DNA of 64,000 nt from Apium graveolens. Its lineage: Eukaryota; Streptophyta; Magnoliopsida; Apiales; Apiaceae. A program made the position numbers and the translations under genes. The DNA is taken from assembly GCF_009905375.1 (NCBI RefSeq), contig NC_133652.1, positions 16,914,850 through 16,978,849 on the forward strand, in the 5' to 3' direction. Positions 11,362 through 23,083 of the stretch are shown here, in pieces. Position 1 is the first letter of the stretch, and every line of letters starts with the position of its first letter. The notes under the pieces were generated by a model, which was not told the origin of the DNA, did no database searches, and saw only the letters and a list, made by a program, of their open reading frames with translations.

Positions 11362-11536
11362 TAATGGGTGTCCAAGAGCACATAATAAATACTAACTTTC
11401 ATGAGTTTGATATAATTTGATTGGTCCTCTAATCATAAATATTGATAGATCCCCTATATTTATAACAACTCTACCAATAAAAATGTACAAAACTCATAAA
11501 ATTTAGTGCTTATTATGTGTTCTTGTACACACATTA
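11362..11536. mobile_element. 175-bp MITE with about 45-bp terminal inverted repeats
   Basis: The left end TAATGGGTGTCCAAGAGCAC matches the reverse complement of the right end (TAATGTGTGTACAAGAACAC), and similarity continues through ACATAATAA..ACTAA..TATGAGTTT. The spacer is about 80 bp. The outermost TA/TAA could be the target duplication, which would suggest a Stowaway- or Tourist-like element, but this is not decided. No coding capacity. Confidence 0.75.
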
Positions 11537-13945
11537 GAAAGACCGAACATCATTTCGCATTGTTGCTTTTATGTATTTATTAAATTAAATACAACTTATT
11601 CTTTTACATTATTTTTACCTTCTTGAATTATGGCCGGTGTTAAAAGTTTGCGGATATTTCCATGTTTATTGCAATTGAAGACAAAAAGTTACCGTCTGTT
11701 ATTATTATCAACGAAAGCAAAGAAGCCGGGCTATATTTAATAACAATGTCGTGTCACAATATAGATTAGGTGAGTTGTATGCGCTATTTAGGCCACTTAT
11801 CACTTATACAGTTATACTAGTGTTAATATCAGCTTTCAACCAACTCCATTGTAGTTAATTCAAAGAGATTATCGATTGTAAATTAGTCATGTTCAAATAG
11901 GTTTCAGTTTACTACATTTTTATAAATATTGTAAAACTACCTTATTTATATTCTTTCATATTTCTAAATTTGTTATAATCGGACATAAGATTTTAATTCA
12001 TTCAGCTGGACTATCGTGCGTAGAGTGATTAATCGAATAATTGAAAATCTAGTATCAATTTAAGAATGTTCGTGATTTATTAGACTAAAATAGGAACTAT
12101 TAACAAGAGTTTAATACATTTATTTCATTTCAGTTTCTACCTTTTTAAAATTACTTTTTTCCCAACGAAAATTACTAGTAATATTTACCAATTGGATCGT
12201 TTTGACCAATTTATTTAATTTATGATGGATGCCTTACATTTGTTAAATTCTTCACCTATTTTAAAAAAATAATAATTTTAGACGTGATTTAGCATAATTA
12301 ATTTGATAAGTTAATGTCTAATGTTTAATAAATATTTATTTAAAATATTATCAACAACCCCACGCTAAATCCGTCCATACATACAAATAGTTTTCGGAAA
12401 TATTTTTATGCATCATGATGGTGTTATTGGTGCTAAAAACGATTAAGTTGATGGGGACATTGCTTTCACTTATTATTGTTTAAATAAAAATTTCATCGGT
12501 TATGCCTAAAGAAGAATGTTAACTTGGAGTTTATAATGGGTTTGACATGCTAAATAAAACGTATTAGCAAGATTTTGTATTTACTGTGGGCGGCCAAACT
12601 ATATAATTTATAAAATAGAAAATATAATGACTTGTGGGCCTTTGAGGATGTTGTGGGCTCTTTGAATAATATTTCCAAGGAAGCTTAGATTTGAAGAAAG
12701 CATTGAGAATCAAGATTTGTGTTTGGACCATGGTGCTTATTTAATCCAAAAAATACAGACAAGTGTTTGTCCACACAATTGTGATGTTCTGTCCTACAAT
12801 TTGTAATCTTAATGTTTAAAGCTTTGCTTAGTCAACTATAAAATCATTAGTTGTATTTCTATATCTCAATTATTAGACAAGTGCTTGGGATTTACTATAT
12901 ATTATTGTGTGTAGGGGTCCTCAAGGGACTTATGTTTATTATTTTTAAATAGTATCCGGTGCTTTTAGGGTTGTCACATGTGATTTTTCAGTAATTAAAT
13001 TGATCAATTTTGGTTCAAGAATTAAAATTTATTTATTTATTATTTTAAAAAATTGAAAAATATATAAAATAAAATAAATTAGCTGTTGTTTTCAATGATT
13101 TTTTTAAAAATAATTTTAATTATTGATGACATGCTGACATTTTTATTTAAATTATAAGTATATAACATGTTTCATTTGAATATATATTATGCAAGAAAAA
13201 TATTTCTTGAAACTTTAAAACACCAGCTATCCTATAGTAACGCCACGCAAAATATAAATTTTCAGTTTAATTTCATGGGTTCAATTAATTTATGTTTTTA
13301 TTACATAATGTTCTCAAATGTAAGTGGAGTTGTGGCATTTCAGAGATAAGGACAAAAAGGGCCGAAGTTTGGGCCTGGCCGGGGACGATTATCGATTGGG
13401 CTTACTGATGGCTTCATTTCCCTATTAATATGTAAGTTGTTCACCAATTTCTCCTTTTTGATAATTTATAAATCATTCACTTGTGTAATAACTGGGTCAA
13501 TGCTTTTCAAATCTTCAAGCTGAATAGTGTTATATGTACAAAATTGAGTACAAATTTTGCATAGCATGAGAAGTGAGGTGGCATATATTAATTGATGTTA
13601 TTTGTGTGAATGAATATACGGGACACATTCCAATCATAACGTCACACATGTGATTTTGCGAGAATTTTTATAGACAATTTTGTGGAAGAAGCATTTTCCG
13701 TCAAGTGCGGGGTAATTGCGTACAATTTTTTGGTGTCATTTAGTAAACATTCTATTATTTTTTGGTATGCAAATGTGTGTGGGAGAGAGGTAGAGTATGA
13801 CTATGAATTTAAAGGTATAACCAGTCTGCATTATGAAAAAGCTACTATTTGATCAAGCTAAACTATATTATACGAGCCTTGCAATAGCAATAACATCACT
13901 AGAATGAACTATGTCATTGAGGCATGAACAATTTCGAAGAGGATT

Positions 13946-16900
13946 TCAAAGAAAACCTTTATCTTGAAAACTTGTAATGCAGTCATCAAACATTTGTTCA
14001 ACTGTTTTTACTGGAGGGAGCCCCAACTGGAGAATTTTGGTGCAATCCATTTTATGCGGGTTGTTATCTCCAACTCTGTTGCTACACCTAAAATAGCACA
14101 ATGTGTTTATTACTCTTGGTCTTCTGAGATGGAATAATAAAATAACAATTTATTTAAATTTGTCATACTTTTCAATATATGGGTAGGACGGATACTTGAG
14201 TTTGAGCATCTGAATAATATCAGACCAGTGAGCTACAGAGGCGGAACATATCAACCTCCCTGATGCTTTTGGTTCCATCATTGCCAATGTATGTGCTGCT
14301 ACAACATCATCTATGTGAACGAATCCTACTGCTGTGTTCGGGTATTCTTCCATTTGACCTAATGAAAACAAATAATTAAAAAAGTTCTGAAAACATGCCT
14401 GGTTTGGTAAAATTTATTTACATTAATCTTGTAATGATCCGTAATCAAAAGCAGTTAAAATGGGACGGAGGCAGTATGACCTTTGATAATGCTGAGTATC
14501 ACGTGGAGCGTACTGGTTGGTTGGGGAGAAAGCAATGGGCCAACTACGAAAGAAGGGTTGACGACCACCAAGTCAATGCCACTTTCCTTTGCCGTCTTCC
14601 ATGCATCTTTCTCTGCTAGAGTCTTAGCAAATGCATACCATAACTGCAGACATTGGAGAAATACACACAAAATAGTGATACATCATGAAGTTTTTAGCTG
14701 AATCTCTTTTATAAATTTAAGATAACAAGAATGTAATTACATGGTGACGTTTACAATATTCTGGATCACTCCAATGCGATTCATTCAAAGAAGAAATTTG
14801 TTGAACATCATCGCGGTATCTGATGGAAGAGCAGGAAGAAGTGAGAACAACTCTTTTCACACTGCTTGATTTCTTACATGATCCCAGTACATTTGTGGTT
14901 CCCTTTATGCATGGATCAATGAGTGTAGCCTGTAAATTTGATAAAAAATAAGTAACACGCTACAGAGATAGCTTCAACAAATGTTACTATGTATTCATGT
15001 CACAGTGAAAGGAAGTGTTGGATTATGTTAGGATTATAAATTCACATGATATGATCAAAATTATCATTTATTCATGTATCATATCGAAAGGCCAACTGTA
15101 GAGTTTTGGATTATAGTATGGCTCTACTCATGTGGATGATTAATGACACAATATGAGATTATAATTAAGATTTATTTATACATATAAAACAAATAAAGCA
15201 TTAGACTTTTGTCTGATATCGGTCTAATAATTTTACCTGTATGTTGCCAGATTTTTTTTTCCTGGCAATTTTTTTACCTGTATGTTGTTGTCATATGGGA
15301 CAAGCACCGGAGATGCAGTATGAAAGACTCCATCGACTCCATTTATAGCTTGATCGAAACTTCCTTCCAACATTAAATCAGCTTTCATGATCTTTAATCT
15401 CTCTCTGGCTCCATCAAGTTCCCAAAGATAGCCCACCTTACTAATATCATCTGTTAAGAAGAAGAAGAACGTATCTTCTGTTCACTTGGCGAGAATGGAA
15501 TGAGGTTGGAATGTAATGATATTTGTATTCTTTTCGGGGAAAATTGAGTGAAATGTTTATAATTTTAATCCTTTCCTTCATTCATCTTTCAATCAAATTG
15601 AACTAAATTCTAACCCATGTATTTCGGAGGTAATGTTCCATTTTCCTTTTTCATCATTTTCAATACGATATTCAGCATACAAAATTTGTATTCTCAACAA
15701 GTGAACACAATTGTAGATTTGTAGTATATCATTTTCAGGAAAATCGCATAATATCGAGTGTACTCTCATAACTAAATTTTCACTATACTTTTAAAAATTT
15801 GGTCTTCACCCGTACATTGGACTATACTAATGCTATTATATGGTCATGGGCAGTGTTGTAAAAATCGTATTAAGCGGACGATTAAGCGGGATTTAAGCGG
15901 GATCGGATGTCTCATAAGTACAAACATTTGTAGTTACAAAATCTATTATTATTTTTTTTATTAATAATAGCCCAACATGAGGCAATATTGATGAGACATT
16001 TTATTATCTCAAAAATCATGAGACATTTTATTCTTTATAAAATATCTAATTTGCCATTAGAAATTGGTGAGACATAAATTCAACTTAAAATATCTAATTT
16101 ACCTCTCTTTTAATAAATTGTATAAAACTTGTTATTAAAGGGAATCGAACCCAGGTTTTCAAGTTACAATATCAATCAACTTACCGCTCTGCCACTTATT
16201 CACATTAGCCATTAACTATGCATATAATATAACTACGTGTGATCGAGACTTATTGTTATCTCAAAATTTTGAGACATTTTGTTATTCGTAAAATGTGTAA
16301 TTACTCTTAAAAGTTAGTGAGACATAAAATTCAATTTTTTGATCATAAACTCTTTATATTTGATAAAAATACAATAACTTTTTATTAAAAAATTATAAGT
16401 TTTAAGTAATTATAAATGTGTTAATGAATACATAATTAAAATATACATAGTATTATATTTTTAAAAAATATTTAAAAATAAATAAACATTCACGGGTATA
16501 AAGAGCCATTAAACTTCAGCTTATTTCGAATTCAAAATTAGTACTTCACTTATTTTTTAAAATATAATCGAAATTTGACAATGTGATCCAGCATAAAGTA
16601 ATCGTCATTATCCAGTTTTATAGGTTCAAAATTACGATCTCGATAAAAGCATCTTACAAATACGACAATTTTTTTAAATGCTATATAGATAAGGATTGAT
16701 GTGTTTGAGACTCTTTTTTGTAAAATCAAGTTAATAACTAATAGGTATCAAACTTACTAACTTGATCGGTGATTGGTTATTGTTTTTCGGACTTAACTCG
16801 GTTTTTAAAAAATACTCAAAATTTGAAATTAGTCGTCACCAAATTTGATATGATTACATAATACACACACATAACATACACACACAACATACACACAACA

Positions 16901-18506
16901 TACATACATACATACATACATACAAATAAACATACATATATACATACATACATACATATATACATACATACACATGTATGTGAGAAATATGGGTCTGAGT
17001 CATCCTCACGTGACAATCCCGAGATCGAAGAATTTTACATGTAAAATTTTAATGGTGTATTTGCAAATTCGATCATATTTTATATATTTACAAATATATC
17101 CTTATATATTATATGAGAAAATATTCTAATATCAAGATTTTATCCAAGGTCATCCACACGTGCAATATTATATATACAAGATGAGATTCAGTACAAACAG
17201 TCTTAACGTGTAAACCCACCTCCCAACTCATATATAACTTTGGTTCAACATCGTTTATTAAAAAAATAGTTAAAATTATATTGAATACACATAATTTATA
17301 ACGAAAATATATTTATTACATTTTATAATTTTTTTTAAACAATTTAAGACAAGTGTTTAACAAATATATAACTTAAGTTCTACACATATGTTGAACAATA
17401 GTTATACTTGTGTAGATCAAATAGATAAAATAATTTTACATTGGTATTATTAATAAAATTATATTAAATTAATAATGTTTCCTTTTTGCATAACCAAATT
17501 TAATATTGATGAATCTTAGAAGGATAGTTCAAAATTATGAAATATATATTTAACAAAATTTTAACAACGGTTTTACACATTCTATATTAAATAAATAAAA
17601 TTTTCATATCTTTGTGCTCTAATTTGATATTGATGAACTTTAAAAGGATATTGAAAGATTAAATTATATGTATTCAATTAAATTCCAACTATTATTTAAT
17701 AAATTAAGTTGAATTTACGTGTGTGCGGGCACGTGTACTGCATGTGTGTCATTTACAATATATTATCTAATTATTATAAGAAAAGATTAAAATTATAACA
17801 GATAAAATTCAAAATGATTTAAATGACGATATTAATTCATAACTCAAGATCAAATTCTAGAAAATAACCCGTGCCTTGCACGGATTTTTATGCTAGTTAT
17901 AAAATTAAAAGCCCGTGGTCATTTTTCACAAAAATGAAAATCAGAGAAGATGGGTTAACTGTTTAGTTTGTAAAGAAGGCCCATAAAGGCCCATGTAAGA
18001 TAGGGATAAATAGCTTCTCTCTGTATCTCCAATCTCTCTTCCTAGCCGAACCTATTTCGGAGATATCAAAGCAACTTAGGTGAACAAAAACAGATTGTAT
18101 AACTTGTAGTACTGATACGTAAATAATCACCAGCCTCTCGAAAGAAAGGGCTGGACATTCAATTAGTTACATCCGAGTCGAGCATAATTTTTATTTCTTT
18201 CTTCGGTGAAAATTATTTATGTATGTTAATTGTTATGCGGGAAGTGTTAGAATATAATATGTATGTTTCCGTTAAGTTAACAGTTCTCCTAATATCTTAG
18301 ATTATATTAGGTGTAAAAATTACCAGGTAATGTATTATATTCTGACAGTGCATGTAACATTTTAAGGCTCAACTGAAGTTGAGCGGAAGATTGGTAATAC
18401 CTGGATCTCTCACGGTGGTTCTTACAACGTGGCCCTTCTCCAACAATGATTTCACCAAGTAAGCTGCTATGAATCCAGTGCCCCCTGTAACACAATATTC
18501 TGGCAT
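13946..18506 (-). CDS. TKPR2: TKPR2-like NADPH-dependent reductase (DFR/CCR superfamily), six exons
   Basis: Exons on the minus strand: 18506-18401, 15450-15278, 14929-14741, 14643-14481, 14358-14169, 14087-13946. All junctions are GT-AG and the phases join to one 963-bp frame of 320 residues, the family length. Residues 6-14 (VTGGTGFIA) are the Rossmann dinucleotide site; S124/S125 (LTSSCSS), Y159 and K163 (YAFAK) are the short-chain dehydrogenase catalytic set. The cinnamoyl-CoA reductase signature NWYCYGK is absent; the MPEYCVTGG start, the [15 protein letters not shown] block and the PSFVVGPLL block match tetraketide alpha-pyrone reductase 2 (At1g68540), which reduces tetraketide pyrones made by anther polyketide synthases for sporopollenin. 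Likely cytosolic in tapetum. Intron 1 is 2,950 bp and full of repeats. TATAAATA lies 58-65 bases upstream. Confidence 0.92.
16015..16340 (-). repeat. tRNA-derived SINE-like segment inside TKPR2 intron 1
   Basis: On the minus strand TGGCAGAGCGGT (A-box-like) is followed about 35 bases later by GGTTCGATTCC, a perfect B box, the internal RNA polymerase III promoter of tRNAs and SINEs (core 16138-16200). The flanking arms cannot form an acceptor stem, so this is not an intact tRNA. Diverged 65-bp direct repeats, TGAGACATTTT ... GTGAGACATAAA, flank the segment at 16019-16083 and 16270-16335. Confidence 0.55.
16861..16975. repeat. ACAT/AC-rich microsatellite
   Basis: Runs of ACAC, ACATACAT and ATATACAT units, over 100 bp, inside intron 1 of the TKPR2-like gene. 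Likely length-polymorphic. Confidence 0.95.
17869..17897 (+). mobile_element. Helitron-like 3' end
   Basis: CCGTGC-CTT-GCACGG is a perfect 6-bp-stem hairpin, followed 9 bases later by CTAG and then T. A short GC-rich hairpin just before CTRR, with insertion before T, is the 3' terminus of Helitrons. The 5' end (TC after A) was not identified, so element length is unknown; it must lie within or upstream of TKPR2 intron 1. No Rep/helicase coding is present. Confidence 0.5.
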
Positions 18507-18563
18507 CTTTATTTTTCTATATATGGCTTAATCTTTATGTTTATCTATTTCATTATCTTGCTT

Positions 18564-18571
18564 TATTTATA
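18564..18571 (-). promoter_or_regulatory. TATA box of the TKPR2-like gene
   Basis: TATAAATA on the minus strand, 58-65 bases upstream of the ATG at 18506, a normal distance for a short leader. Confidence 0.6.
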
Positions 18572-19634
18572 CTGATGGACATTTTGGTAGAAGGTAATTA
18601 GGTCATATGCAGTTTATACAATTTCTTAAATAAATAAATAGATAAATAACTTGGGTTGGAAAAGAGTTTGGTCTAATTTAGATGAGCTTAACTGCTTTGA
18701 ATTCATAAGTACTAGTGTTGTTTGCATTGCATATTAGGTGTGAGGTGTCAAATAATGTGATTACTTGGTAGTTTGCTTTGTGATATGAGGATTTTGGAGA
18801 TATTTGTTTCTGCATAAACTTGCCAATAGGGAATTTCTTGTTTGGTATTTGTTGCGGTGTACTTGCAAATTAAGTGAAAGAATGAACAAAGCGAATAGCA
18901 ATATGTTAGAATCAACAATCTCATACAAATAAAAAACATAATTTTTAAGTAGAACGCGAGAATTAAGTAAATCACAAAATAACACAAGAATCAAACTAGC
19001 TGAGCCTCAACAGGTTGAAACTCCAACACCATGCATATCAAACACTGCTTGTTCATACCATATATCTTCCGTGTCATCAAAAAGTAAATAAGAACCCCCC
19101 AGACCTGACAGCAGATAATTAAGTCACAAAAGCAAAGCTCAATAACAGTCCGGTCAGTTGGGCAGCGTTAAGAGATATGCATAATGATACCCTGTTATTC
19201 TACAATAGTAACTTTTGAATCTCAATGACACATCTTCCTCAAAGTAAAAGATGAGAGTATAAATAACTTTCTTCAATCTCAGTGCTCAGAGTAGCTCATA
19301 TGCTCTCTCTACTCACCTTGATTATATAGTAGGCAGATGCATCATGTACATGTATAACATTGTGTTTAATTAATCAAAGTAGAAGTTTAGAGTGACTATG
19401 AATTTGTAAACAAAGTTACTACACATTCTAATTGGACGACAAACTAGGAATGAAGGCGAGGTGATTGTTCTAAGAAGTATCTAGTGAGCGACTATATCCT
19501 CTGTTTGTACTTTCGTGTTTGCTTTTGTGTTTTAATTAATGCCACTCGCCATTTACATGTGGAAGTGGACGTAAAGTTGTGTTTACCTACCAAAGTCCTT
19601 GCTCATTCATTACTTCATTGTCCAATAGGTACTC

Positions 19635-19641
19635 TATATAT
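19635..19641 (+). promoter_or_regulatory. TATA-like box of the KCS gene
   Basis: TATATAT in CTCTATATATCTC, about 95 bases before the ATG at 19734, with a CCAAT motif 10 bases upstream and a CA-rich leader after it. Confidence 0.5.
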
Positions 19642-19733
19642 CTCTGCCTCTTCCCATTACAGTTGCACATCTCAATTCTCTTAATCCATCTCACATTTAG
19701 ATTTTATACACAAACAGATATCTACAACAAAAA

Positions 19734-21212
19734 ATGCCTGATTTCTTAAGTTCTGCAATACTTAAGTACCTAAAACCAGTTTATCAGCTTCTTGTGAACC
19801 ACTATGTTGCCCTGGTCCTTGTACCAATCTTGGTTATTTTATTTAGTGAAGTACTTAAATTAAGTCCTCATGAGATAGTGGCCATTTGGAATTGTCTTCG
19901 CTTTGATCTTGTACAGATAGTTTGGTCTTCATTTCTTGTTATCTTCATATCAACCCTCTACAATATGTCCAAGCCTCAAAAAGTATACTTAGTCGATTAT
20001 GCCTGTTACAAGGCTCCCGCTGATTTATGTTTTAGTATAAGAGCTTACGTTGAACGTATGAAATTCATACCAGGGACAGATAAACAAAGTCTTGATTTTC
20101 AACTAAGAGTTTCAGAGCGGATTGGGCTTGGTGAACGGACTTGTATGCCACCCGCTATACATTTAATCCCTCCGGACACCACAATGAAAGCTTTAAGGGA
20201 AGAAGCTGAGATGGTGATTTTCTCTGTAATGGACTCGTTATTCCAAAAGTCTGGACTCAATCCCAGAGACATAGATATACTAGTAGTGAATTGCAGTATT
20301 TGCTTTTCAACTCCATCACTGTCTGCTATGGTGATTAACAAGTACAAAATGAAAGAGAGCATAAAGAGCTTCAATATATTGGGAATGGGCTGCAGTGGTA
20401 GTCTGATATCAATAGATTTAGCCCGTCAGCTCCTGCACACTCATCCGACTTACAACGCCGTTGTTGTGAGTGCAGAACTCATGACAACAATTTTTTACAG
20501 AGGAAAAGAGAGATCAATGCTTGTTCCCAATTCTTTGTTTCGAATGGGTGGTGCAGCTATTTTTTTATCAACTAGAAACTCTTTCCGCAATATCAGGGCC
20601 AAGTATCGTCTTATCCATCTAGTTCGAACCCATACAGCTAGCGATGATAAGTCCCATAGTTGTGTTTATGTAAAAGAAGATCCAGAGGGAATTTTAGGGA
20701 TATGGCTGTCGAAAGACCTCATGGCTGTAGCTGGAGAGGCCTTAAAATTGAATTTGACAGCCCTCGGTCCTCTTGTGCTTCCTGTATCCGAAAGATTTCT
20801 TTATTTATTGAACTTCATTGCTCGAAGGATATTTAGCCTTAGCTGGAAGCCTTATATCCCAGACTTTAAACAGGCATTCAACCACTTCTGCATCCATGCA
20901 GGAGGACCTGCTGTGATTGACGGGGTGCAGGATAGCCTTCAGCTATCAATGGAGCAAGTGGAGGCCTCAAGGTCCGCGTTCCACCAGTTTGGGAATACGT
21001 CATCATCATCTTTGTGGTACGAGATGAGCTATATAGAGGCCAAGGGAAGGATGAATAAAGGTGATAGGACCTTGCAAATAGCATTTGGGAGTGGATACAA
21101 GTGTTTTAGCGCTGTTTGGGAATGCACCGAAACTGTCAGAACTCCAGCAAGTGGACCATGGATTGATTGCATTGATAACTACCCGACTTGTATTCCTCGA
21201 GCAGTAAAATAG
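19734..21212 (+). CDS. KCS6: 3-ketoacyl-CoA synthase, KCS6/CER6-like, divergent
   Basis: An intronless ORF of 492 residues, close to the usual 497 of KCS6. It condenses malonyl-CoA with long-chain acyl-CoA in the endoplasmic reticulum, the first step of very-long-chain fatty acid elongation for cuticular and pollen-coat wax. Two N-terminal membrane segments (about residues 22-44 and 60-80) precede the FAE1/CUT1 condensing domain. Catalytic Cys220 (GMGCSGS), His388 (FCIHAGG) and Asn421 (FGNTSSSSLWYE) are all present. Phrases such as MSKP-x-x-VYLVDYACYK, TPSLSAMVINKYK and PLVLP-x-SE identify the KCS5/KCS6 (CER60/CER6) subclade. The residues after the active Cys read Gly-Ser where family members have Ala-Gly, and the N-terminal quarter is diverged, so a specialised paralogue is possible. 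Divergent from TKPR2. Confidence 0.92.
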   Translation: MPDFLSSAILKYLKPVYQLLVNHYVALVLVPILVILFSEVLKLSPHEIVAIWNCLRFDLVQIVWSSFLVIFISTLYNMSKPQKVYLVDYACYKAPADLCFSIRAYVERMKFIPGTDKQSLDFQLRVSERIGLGERTCMPPAIHLIPPDTTMKALREEAEMVIFSVMDSLFQKSGLNPRDIDILVVNCSICFSTPSLSAMVINKYKMKESIKSFNILGMGCSGSLISIDLARQLLHTHPTYNAVVVSAELMTTIFYRGKERSMLVPNSLFRMGGAAIFLSTRNSFRNIRAKYRLIHLVRTHTASDDKSHSCVYVKEDPEGILGIWLSKDLMAVAGEALKLNLTALGPLVLPVSERFLYLLNFIARRIFSLSWKPYIPDFKQAFNHFCIHAGGPAVIDGVQDSLQLSMEQVEASRSAFHQFGNTSSSSLWYEMSYIEAKGRMNKGDRTLQIAFGSGYKCFSAVWECTETVRTPASGPWIDCIDNYPTCIPRAVK

Positions 21213-23083
21213 TAAGCCTTTGTTAACATAGTCTGGGTTGGGATTACGCTTCCATGGTGGACCGCTAGCAAGCTAGTTTGGCGTTTTAGATTAATATTAG
21301 AGGTTTTAAGGAATGTCTTATATGATGCATAAATAATTGTAACAATGAAGTGTATGTGCGGTACATGCATGATGGCATGTACTATAAGTAATAAGCATAG
21401 TTCTGTGTTTCTGTTGAGTAATTAAGTGTTCCAATCTACATAATTACACATTAATACATTAATCGACATAAGGTTTTAAGAGTGCATGCTCCTGCTCCAA
21501 GTCAAAGATGCAATGGAAGAACTGCTACTACCAATACGTTCAAAGCCTCTAATAATTCCCAATCTTAGTCGCTAAGATGCAAAATATGCAACCTAATTTT
21601 CCTGTTTTGATTTATGCATACAGTGCGTATTCTGTAGTCTATAGAAGTTCCTATATGCTCAATAAACTTATGTTTCCAGACTCTTACACATGTTATCTGC
21701 CAGATTTTTTCTTCATAGCAATCTAGAATGGTAAAGCAAGTGCAGTTTTAAAGTTACATCAAGTGTGTAGCATAGATTTATAACTAATCTTGTGTAAATG
21801 CTAATACTTTCGTTCCATAAGAAAACACATATAATAAGGTATATAACCTAAATAAATGGAAAATGTAATTAACAGGTATATTTTATATCCTTCTTTATTT
21901 TCTTCTCCCTCACGTTCATTTTTTCCTCATATTTTTATCAATTCTCCCTCCACAGGGAGCATTAGCCGTTTAGATAAGAGCTGTTAATGATTCTCTTATG
22001 TATTGATTCTCCGATGGAGGGAGTTTAAGTGTTTGACAGGCCAAGCTCTCTATCTAGCCAAAGAAACCAAACTAGCTAGAGATGGAGGATTAGTATATCA
22101 TAACCAGAGGTTCTTTGATGCCTCGTCAGTTTTTTCAAGTACTGATATATTTTGAAGTGTAGCTAATGTGTATCTGTAAACCTCTTGTTTCTTGCCTTTT
22201 ATATATTGATGGTATGGTGATAGTCTGGTAGGCTTGCTTCTTGCCTATTTATATTCTTAATATATAGATGGTATGGTGATAGACAGAAATATCTAAATAC
22301 TTATCCAGCAACATGTAAATTTTAGGATTTTGAAATGCAATCGGATAAAACATTACCTCTTCCCCCCATTTGACGGCTATTAATTGTTAGCCCAGTGTCA
22401 GTGCATAATTATAAAGGTTATCAGTTATTCTTCTACTATATGTTGCTTTGATGTCATTATGAATCGAAGAGATGAAGAGAAAACATCTCACACACCACTT
22501 TGGATTTTTTGAAACAATTGAAATAAGTTGACAGGCCGAAAAGTAGTTCAACTTAATCTGTCATAGGTTCGAGTTGATAGGGACCATTGAGATTGTACAA
22601 AGTACTTGGTGTGCATTGAGGGAACTCAAGGAAGCATGGATATTTTCTGTTCATGCAGAGTTCTCTTCAATTTAATATTGATCTACAATCCATAAAAAAA
22701 TGTACATCATCCTCCAACATTTCATATATATCCATCAAAATATTTTTAATGGAGTAATGAAGACTCCTCATGATTAAATATCTGCTATCCTAAATGTGTA
22801 GGAAGAAGGTCTCAAGGAGATCTTATAATAGTATTCTAACACTTCCCCACCACGCTCAAATTGGGAGAGGCAGGACGCCAAACTTGAAACCCTAGCCGAC
22901 CTGAGGTTAGGTATCATGTTAAGATACTAACTCATTTAAAATTTTAAGATGAGTTGACATGGTTTAGAATATTAATCTAAGATGCGGGTATTATGAGTAT
23001 ACAGTGATTTCAATCTTGCACAAATCAAAAGAAAATATTTACAAAGCAAGATATAATTAGGAGAGGGAAGCAACATTGATCTA
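21213..23083. other. intergenic, no gene recognised
   Basis: Includes the KCS 3' untranslated region. 22206-22290 holds two direct copies of GATGGTATGGTGATAG. A dispersed-repeat remnant at 22823-22990 is listed separately. Confidence 0.5.
22823..22990 (-). repeat. retroelement-like remnant sharing a motif with 26490-26715
   Basis: On the minus strand GGGGAAGTGTTAGAATACTAT is followed by genomic sequence unlike the second copy; the same phrase occurs at 26531-26560 (minus). It resembles the end region of a degraded LTR or TRIM element. Boundaries are uncertain. Confidence 0.35.

Larger units (their letters stand above)
9204..13945. other. intergenic, AT-rich, with two small inverted-repeat elements
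   Basis: The first few hundred bases are the CRF 3' untranslated region; the end is not defined. Beyond it I see no gene. Two MITE-like elements are listed separately (10637-11052 and 11362-11536). The rest is AT-rich spacer leading to the 3' end of the TKPR2-like gene. Confidence 0.6.
18507..19733. promoter_or_regulatory. divergent intergenic region between TKPR2 and KCS
   Basis: The 1,227-bp spacer separates start codons of genes on opposite strands and must hold both promoters. Minus-strand TATAAATA is at 18571-18564. On the plus side CCAAT is at 19622-19626 and TATATAT near 19635-19641. No transposon was recognised inside. Confidence 0.55.

Noticed and set aside
16138..16200. Possible tRNA gene (minus strand)
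   Set aside because: A and B boxes are good but the flanks do not form an acceptor stem; called a SINE-like segment.
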